The notes beneath the pieces were generated by a model. That model saw only the letters and a list, made by a program, of their open reading frames with translations. It was not told the origin of the DNA and searched no databases. From Pleurodeles waltl (taxonomy: Eukaryota > Chordata > Amphibia > Caudata > Salamandridae), in contig NC_090450.1 of NCBI RefSeq assembly GCF_031143425.1, forward strand, positions 218,809,442 through 218,873,441: a stretch of DNA of 64,000 bases, written 5' to 3'. Positions 58,084 to 64,000 of this stretch are shown here, piece after piece; position 1 is the stretch's first letter; each line of letters opens with the position of its first letter. The position numbers and the translations under genes are program-made.

Positions 58084-58890
58084 TTGGAACTGTTAGATGG
58101 AGGAGGATTAGTCACACAAAAGAGGTCCTTCAGGAAGAGGTCACTTGCTGACAGTAGTGGGAGTATTGCTATTTGCACTTCTGCTGGATGTCCCCGCTTG
58201 TGTGGGGGCAGGGGATCTTCTGCTACAGAGGCAGGAATGTCTGGGTCTGGTTGTTTCTATGGCAGGGCCTCCTTTACAGTGGCTGGCACTGATGTTGATG
58301 GGCCTGCTGTTGATGATCCAAAAGAAGGGGAAGATTGGTTTTGAACAATCCAGCACAGGGCTGTGTGAATGTCCACAGAACCCCTGTTAGGGCGGCCATG
58401 TTGGTATTGTGGGCCTCCATCTGTTCTCGCATATCCATATGCAGGTCCCTCTACAGTTGCTTGATTTCCGGGAGTTTGTTCAAGACCTGGCTCATCATGC
58501 CTAGGGACTGCTAGACCCCCAAGACATGGCTGCTGGTGTCCTGGCCAATATCACCCCCAGTGGCCTCACTTCGCTGGCCCACAGCATCCCTCCCATGAAC
58601 CCTACTATCTTGGGCCTGTGCCCTTGCCACAGGGTGCTCTCTCAAACTGGGATCCTGGAACCTAATTGTCCACAGTCCTACGCTGCAGCTCAGAATCCAG
58701 GTCTGGGGGGCATGAGATGGTGGACACTGTGCTTGGTGCACAGATTGAGGGGCGAATGGCTTCCTGTGATGTTGAGGCAACCGGGCTGGGAGGTGTTGAT
58801 GTAGCCACAGTGAAAATCACTGTTGGTGTCTGACCATGTTACCAAGTTGGGCCAGAACCGGTTTCCACATCTAGACTTCCAGGAGTGTCT
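58084..58890 (-). pseudogene. MybA remnant of Harb-C, exon 2 only
   Basis: On the minus strand, near 58500-58430, the sequence encodes a helical segment (MSQVLNKLPEIK, then DMREQMEAHNTNMAAL) that resembles the coiled region of MybA exon 2 in position and character. An acidic/Pro-rich segment lies before it (58890-58515). Stops and frame changes are frequent. The Myb/SANT exon is not visible on the 5' side, which is occupied by a MITE nest from 59185. Assignment depends partly on gene order. Confidence 0.5.
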
Positions 58891-59184
58891 TCTTCACTGA
58901 GGGCTTCATCCAGGGGGGTAGTGGAAGTCTTTTCTGTGGCATCTGTGTGCCCAGTGGCAGCTCGACCTGTTGATGTGGAACGTACAATGATAGTGGTTGT
59001 ATTGTGACATCTACCTCCAACCTCCCACGTTTTGTATTACAGGAAGGAGAGACCTCGTGCAAAGTTAAGTTTCAGCTAATCCTATTGTGGCAAGTACCCA
59101 TGGTATTGGTTGTTTTGACATGGCATTTGAGGGGCATGCTAGATCTTTTTGACTGAAGCAGATGCTGAAATGTGCTGATCCTTA

Positions 59185-60649
59185 GGGGCATATTTATACT
59201 CTGTTTGCACCGAATTAGTGTCATTTTTTTTACTCTAATTCGGTGCAAAACTAGCTCCATATTTATACTTTGGTGCTAGACCCCTCTAGCACCAAATTTA
59301 TGGAGTTAAAGTCATTTTTTGAAAGTGGTGACCTACTTTGCCTTAATGAGATGCAAGGTAGGCGTTCCCGTGCAAAAAATGACTCTATGGCCTTAACGCC
59401 ATATTTAGGGGCATATTTATACTCTGCGGCATATTTATACTCTGTTTGCACCGAATTAGCGTCATTTTTTTTAACTCTAACTCGGTGCAAATCTAACTCC
59501 ATATTTATACTTTGGTGCTAGACCCATCTAGCACCAAGGCCCTGATTTAAACTTTTTTTGCACCGCATTAATGTCATTTTATGACGCAAAAGTGGCGCAA
59601 ACTTACAAAATATTGGCCCTTATTTATACTTTTTGCTGCAAAACTGCACTAACTCAGTTTTGCACCAAAATGTTTAGCACCGGCTTGCACCATTTCTGTG
59701 CACCAGCCGGGCACCATATTTATGGAATGGTGCAAGTCGGTGCAAAGGGTAGGATAGAGTAAAAAAAAAATGACTTTAGTCGGGTGGGGCTGGCAGTATA
59801 GAAGAAGAGGGTTTAGCACCAAAAAATGACTTTAGGCAGGTTAGAGTAAAAAAAAATGACTCTAACCAGATTAGCGTCATTTTATGGTGCTAAACCTACC
59901 ATGCCCATTTCAGGTCCCCCTATGGCACTTAAACAAAAAAAAAAATATTAAATGAAATCTTACCTGTACTTACCTGGGATAGGGTCCCCCATCCTCCGCA
60001 GTCCCTATGGTGTGGGTGGGGGTGCACCTGGAGCCTGGGGAGGGCACTTCTGGGCTTATTCCATGGTGTTCCACCATGGAAATAGGCCCACAGGTCCCCT
60101 AACCCCTGCCCTGACCCAGGTCTTAAAAAATGGGGCAAAGCTTGCTTTGCCCCATTTTTTGACCCCTCCTCCCTTCCTTGCACCATTTTTACATGGGAGT
60201 ATAAATATGGTGTTAAGGCCATAGAGTCATTTTTTTGCACGGGAACGCCTACCTTGCATCTTATTAAGGCAAGGTAGGTTTCCACTTCCAAAAAATGACT
60301 TTAACTCCATAAATTTGGCGCTAGACGGGTCTAGCACCAAAGTATAAATATGGAGTTAGTTTTGCACTGAATTAGAGTAAAAAAAAACAGACGCTAATTC
60401 AGTGCAAACAGAGTATAAATATGCCCCTTATCATCAAAAAATGAGGCTAATCTGGTCAGATTCATTTATTTTGACTCAAAACTGCCTAACGTCATTTTTT
60501 TTAAAGCTAGCCTACCCTTTGCACCGGCTTGCACCATTCCATAAATATGGTGCCCAGCTGGTGCTAAAAAATGGTGCAAGCTGATGCAAAACTTTTTGGA
60601 GCAAAACTGCCTTAGTGCAGTTTTGCACCAAAAAGTATAAATAAGGCCC
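59185..60649. mobile_element. Nested MITEs of the GCATATTTATAC family, TTA-flanked
   Basis: The outer limits are TTA/GGGGCATATTTATAC (59182-59199) and GTATAAATAAGGCCC/TTA (60635-60652), giving a 3-bp TTA duplication. Inside, further termini appear: a second GGGGCATATTTATAC near 59409, GGCCCTTATTTATACTTTTT near 59616 and GTATAAATATGCCCC/TTA near 60411-60430. At least two elements are therefore nested or fused. The conserved core hairpin and ATCCTCCGCAG segment lie at 59985-60105, reversed. No gene. Confidence 0.75.
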
Positions 60650-61267
60650 TTAGAACTTGGGAGGATGGACTGAGAACTACATCTTGCCACCACTGCAGGC
60701 AAAAGAGTGGCTATGCAATATATAGCTTTGGCCATTTTTAGGGCATAGTTGATTGTGATGCAGGCAGACCCAGGACTTTGTTGTATATGTGACGTGAGTC
60801 ATCATGTGGTCAGTTCAGTGTGAATGTGTCTGCTGCCAATACCATTCCGGTTATGCATAGCAGACAGTGAAAAGCTCCATGGGGCTGTGGCAGGGGCCCC
60901 CTACAATGCCCATGCCACTGGTTAGTTGGTGTTTTGATCTTTTAGGCACTAATTTTTACTAAAACATTACATATTCATAACTCTAGTTCAACTGATTTGT
61001 TTTTTGCTGTTTTGGTGCTAAATACTTCACTAAAATGTACTCTGTTTTTCAGTGTGGAAGTTTTGCGCTTTCACTTCATTACTGTGCTGCATAAATACTT
61101 TACAGATTGTTTACAGATAAGTTCAGCCTGACTGTTTTTTGTGCAAAGCTACCCAGGGTTAATCACAGATTAATTTTGTAACTTTTATTGGTTCATCCCG
61201 CAAGGAATTGTGGTTGTTGCTTGACCAAGACTCATACCTCAGTCAACCAACAACCTAATTTCTCACA

Positions 61268-62136
61268 ATGCAGGCTTACAACTCACCCTACTGAATTTAT
61301 ACAACTGAGTGATGAAGGACTGTGTGGGAGGTGGAACATCTTTTTGATGAGAACTGAATCCACAGCAATGAGTTTCTCAAAAGGGGTTTGAGTTTGGTAG
61401 ACTACATTCCCCTTCATCCCCAATTACCCCAGTCTCTGTTGTGCTTCCATTGACTCATTAATCTAGATCTAAGCACTGACTTAGAGTTTGGCAGACAGAG
61501 TACTCCATCACAATGTCAACAGAGTACCCTCCCCGCTGAACTACCAGTCTACCTACTCAATTTAGAGAGTTTGCCAACTCCTGAGCCTATTCTACATCAG
61601 TCTCAGAAATTCTCTTCTAGTGGTCTGATTGAGCACGGGCTATCAGAGGTTAGCATCTGACCATCTGCCCAAATTACAGTCGGCAGTTGCATGTTGCTTT
61701 TCTACTGCCCATCACAAAGGGACTGTAAAAAAAAAAAAAAAAATGACCAACACCTTTGGAGAAATCTCCTATTGTGTGAGGTTCATTAGTTTTACAGTTT
61801 TCAAAAACAAACTTCAGCTTTGGGAGTCAGTTTCTGAGAAAAGTAAAAGTTTGACAAATTGTCATGTTTGATGGAGCTGTTTGTCAAACTTTTACAACAT
61901 TAAAAAGAATCAGGACGGCTGTTCCTGCTAGTGTTAAGAGAGGGCCCACAGACATGTCCAAATCTCTGAAACTGGGGGACAGGAAGTCTGAAAAGGTGAA
62001 GAGGTAATTTACATTACTTTTTCCTCCAAACTCTAAGCCATGCCTTTAGAATCCACCTATGAGTTCATACGGTTGAACAAGAATATAACAAAAGAGAAGT
62101 AAATAGGTCTGATCGCCACATAATTGCAGAAGTTTA
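61268..62136. other. No gene seen
   Basis: Contains an A-run near 61726-61743 and otherwise no supported feature. Confidence 0.5.
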
Positions 62137-62655
62137 GGGGCATATTTATACTTTAATTGTGCTGAATTGGCGTAACTTTTTTATGCAAATTCGGTGCAAA
62201 CTTAACTCCATATTTATATTTTGACATTAGACACATCTAACGTCCAAATATAGGAGTTTGCACCATTTTCTGGATGTGTGCACCTACCTTGCGTCAATGA
62301 GATGCAAGGTAGGCGTTCCCATCTAAAAAATGGTGCCAACCCCATAGCCCCATATTTATGCCCTGTGATAAAATGATGCTGAGGTGGGAGGAGGAGCTAA
62401 ATAATGGTGGAAAGCTTGTGTTGCACCATTATTTAACGCCTGGGTCAGACCAGGCGTTAGGGGACCTGTGGACACAGTTCCATGGTTGAACACCATGGAA
62501 TGGGTCCACAGGTGCCCTCTCTAAGCCCAAGGAACACCCTCACCAACACCAGAGGGACACCAGAAGATAGGGGACCCCCATCCCAGGTGAGTAGGATAAA
62601 TATAAGTAAGTATGTTTTTAATTTTTATTATTATTATTTTTTTAAGTGCCTCATG
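62137..62655. mobile_element. MITE of the GCATATTTATAC family, copy d, right end missing
   Basis: Starts TTA/GGGGCATATTTATAC, carries GATGCAAGGTAGGCGTTCCC, the core hairpin (62464-62473 pairing with 62504-62513) and the GAGGGACACCAGAAGATAGG segment, then passes into Harbinger-end DNA near 62655. Confidence 0.7.
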
Positions 62656-62659
62656 GGGT

Positions 62660-62818
62660 CCCCAGCACCCTGGTAATCCCCAGGGCAGCGCCGCTAGCAG
62701 CGCTGCCCTGGTGGATTAAGACCATTGGCTGGCCTAAAAGTGGTGGTGCCGGTGGTCCGACCGTGGCCCTTTCACTGTGGTCATAAGTGGAGACCGGATC
62801 GCCACTTAATGAGGGCCT
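62660..62818. mobile_element. Right end of a Harbinger-like element
   Basis: Ends CGCCACTTAATGAGGGCC, the inverted form of GGCCCTCATTA-type Harbinger ends. It contains GTGGTCCGACCGTGG, like the Harb-C left end, and a 12-bp-arm hairpin around 62675-62712. It could be the Harb-C right end or belong to a separate MITE. Confidence 0.6.
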
Positions 62819-62869
62819 AAGTGTTTTTTCTTACCTGTTCCATAACATATTCATAACTCCGACAATCCT

Positions 62870-63909
62870 TGACTTATGAACATTTCAACAAATCTAAGTA
62901 GCACAATAATAACATATGTGTCATTTGACAGTACAATGACTCGACTGGAACCATTTCGAACAGCCCACTCACCATGTGGCATAACACAACGTCAGCTTCC
63001 TCCAATTTGCTGTTGAGTTCTTGAGCAACATGGCCTGTACCTTTTGAATAAACCTCTGCAGGCACCAACTCCTCATTGACAATCATTCCACTTGCAATAA
63101 TTGGAAATTCAGTGTTCACTGAAGCATCAGCAATGTTTTGGTGAGTTAACATCTCCAAGTTCATCTTGTTTGGTGTTGGTGACCACAATTTATCAAGCTA
63201 CACAGGTATAGGTGTCAAATTTTTAATGCAGGCAACATCAAAGTTTTGCATGGACGAAATCTTAACTATTCGCAATTATGTCATGTGGCCCATAACAGCA
63301 GTTTTCAATGAGGGCACGTTTTGAATTTAAATTCTTCAGGTGAAAGATTTTTTTTAGCTCTTGCACAAGTTTGTGCTTCACTGGTTTGGTTGATGCATCC
63401 CCATCAAATAATGTGTTTCTTGGTAGAAGATCATGCACCAGAATGTCCTTGATAAACTCACTCCTTTATTTTGCTACATCCATCTCTCTATGTGCCTGCA
63501 AGAGATGTTTTTTTGTAACCTGTTTTGTAGTGGCTGAAACTCTTACTATGGCATTTAAAGCTATGGCATTTAAAGCGTGGCAGTTTAGCTTTAGTGATTA
63601 TGTCAAACAGCTTTTTCTCTTTCAATAGAAATCTCTCCTGCTTCAGTTCTGCGTTTATTTCGAGCCATGTTCCAGGACATCTAGTAGACATGTCTTTACA
63701 TCCTTATCCACATATTGTTTGGTCACACAGTTCTGTGGTCGCACAGGCTCAATCGTTTCAAAGGGGTTTCCTTGCTGCTGCATGAAATGAAGAAGGCTGT
63801 CAACGTTTACTAAAATGTCCCCCTCTGTTTCCCACAAGTTTGTGGTAAGGAACTGTTTCATGATGATTCCATTAATTTTAAATTTGTCATCTCTCTGAAA
63901 ACATTGCAA
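62870..63909 (-). pseudogene. Broken coding remnant, unknown family
   Basis: On the minus strand, 63909-63655 has a well-behaved frame (ETEGDILVNVDSLLHFMQQ, RPQNCVTKQYVDKDVKTCLL). The next piece is 63691-63488 (LKQERFLLKEKKLFDIITKA) and, after several stops, 63188-62874 (ASGMIVNEELVPAEVYSKG, ELNSKLEEADVVLCHMVSG). The pieces are in order and read like one protein with frame breaks. I do not recognise a named family; I have the impression of a repeated, uncharacterised animal protein, without certainty. The end of the gene runs towards, or beyond, the window edge at 64000. Confidence 0.5.
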
Positions 63910-64000
63910 ATAGAAAGGACTTCATGGTAAACTAGTTGCAGTTGAGTAACATATTCACTTTTACATGTCTGACTAATAATCCCCTTGAATCTTTTCTGTG

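Larger units (their letters stand above)
40380..60940 (-). mobile_element. Harb-C: old, expanded three-gene Harbinger (reverse orientation)
   Basis: The left end GGGGCCTCGTTATGAG with GGTCCGACCACC resembles Harbinger termini. Inside, in mirror order to Harb-A, are MybB (-, 50255 to about 42080), a transposase fragment (+, 56390-56758) and a MybA remnant (-, about 58890 to 58084). Harb-B is inserted at 50748-54979 and a MITE nest at 59185-60649. The right end is not clear: it may have been lost near 60940, or be the Harbinger terminus at 62818. Size is inflated by later insertions. Treating these pieces as one element is an inference from gene order. Confidence 0.5.
38687..61267 (+). mobile_element. 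R1 LTR-like element, copy 2, apparently split by Harb-C
   Basis: 38687-40379 resembles R1 copy 1 over its left part, for example GGCATATTTATTTACTTGTAAGTCCC and GGGCCTGCAACGCTTATTGTGCC versus equivalents at 7900-8010 (quoted pieces are discontinuous). About 60945-61267 resembles the right part, sharing ATTCATAACT, CAAATACTTTACA-like and AAGTTCAGCCTG-like blocks with 18270-18450. Ends TGTGAG (38687) and CTCACA (61267) are inverted. The 5-bp flanks TTGGA and ATGCA agree at only three positions, so the outer limits are tentative. Confidence 0.5.

Noticed and set aside
40380..62818. Harb-C ending at the Harbinger terminus at 62818
   Set aside because: Possible, since CTA/CTAA flanks are similar, but R1-like sequence at 60945-61267 would then lie inside the element; not preferred without a consensus alignment.

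Overview
The window looks like nuclear, non-genic DNA from a very large, repeat-saturated vertebrate genome. A urodele amphibian is the best fit: the GGCGGT-rich PIF/Harbinger elements, and the long TG...CA repeat starting at 7737, match what I remember of the newt Pleurodeles. That species-level guess is recollection, not a search. I see no conventional host gene, rRNA, tRNA or CRISPR. Nearly everything I can assign is transposable-element DNA, stacked by repeated insertion.

Layout. 1-4930: decayed copy of a Myb/SANT-type Harbinger accessory gene, split by an LTR-like insert. 4933-7210: (TA)n runs, a hammerhead-like repeat end, a hAT MITE with a clear 8-bp target duplication, and a three-unit tandem repeat. 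7737-18581: LTR-like repeat (R1) with a 5-bp target duplication, interrupted at 9639-18266 by Harb-A, a three-gene PIF/Harbinger transposon. Harb-A carries an uninterrupted 434-aa DDE transposase (minus strand) between two plus-strand Myb/SANT-like genes, then 54-, 74- and 64-bp tandem arrays. 18856-24330: a Harbinger end, a decayed L2/CR1-type LINE, and a decayed Penelope-like retroelement truncated just before its GIY-YIG region. 24480-38686: foldback elements, microsatellites and MITEs, several with TTA target duplications. 38687-61267: a second R1 copy, apparently also split by a much older and larger Harbinger (Harb-C) with the gene order of Harb-A reversed. Inside Harb-C sits Harb-B (50748-54979), a deletion derivative of the Harb-A family. 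59185-62818: nested MITEs and another Harbinger end. 62870-63909: a broken coding remnant of unknown function.

How the genes work together. In PIF/Harbinger transposons generally, a DDE nuclease works with a Myb/SANT-like partner that binds the subterminal DNA and aids nuclear import. Here one family carries two such partners, MybA and MybB. MybA converges on the transposase; MybB diverges from it across a 179-bp spacer. Only the Harb-A transposase reads intact: all copies of both Myb genes here carry stops or frame breaks. Exon lengths (379 nt for MybA exon 1, 114 nt for MybB exon 1) and splice sites are the same between copies, which supports the gene models. Coordinates of old elements are approximate.
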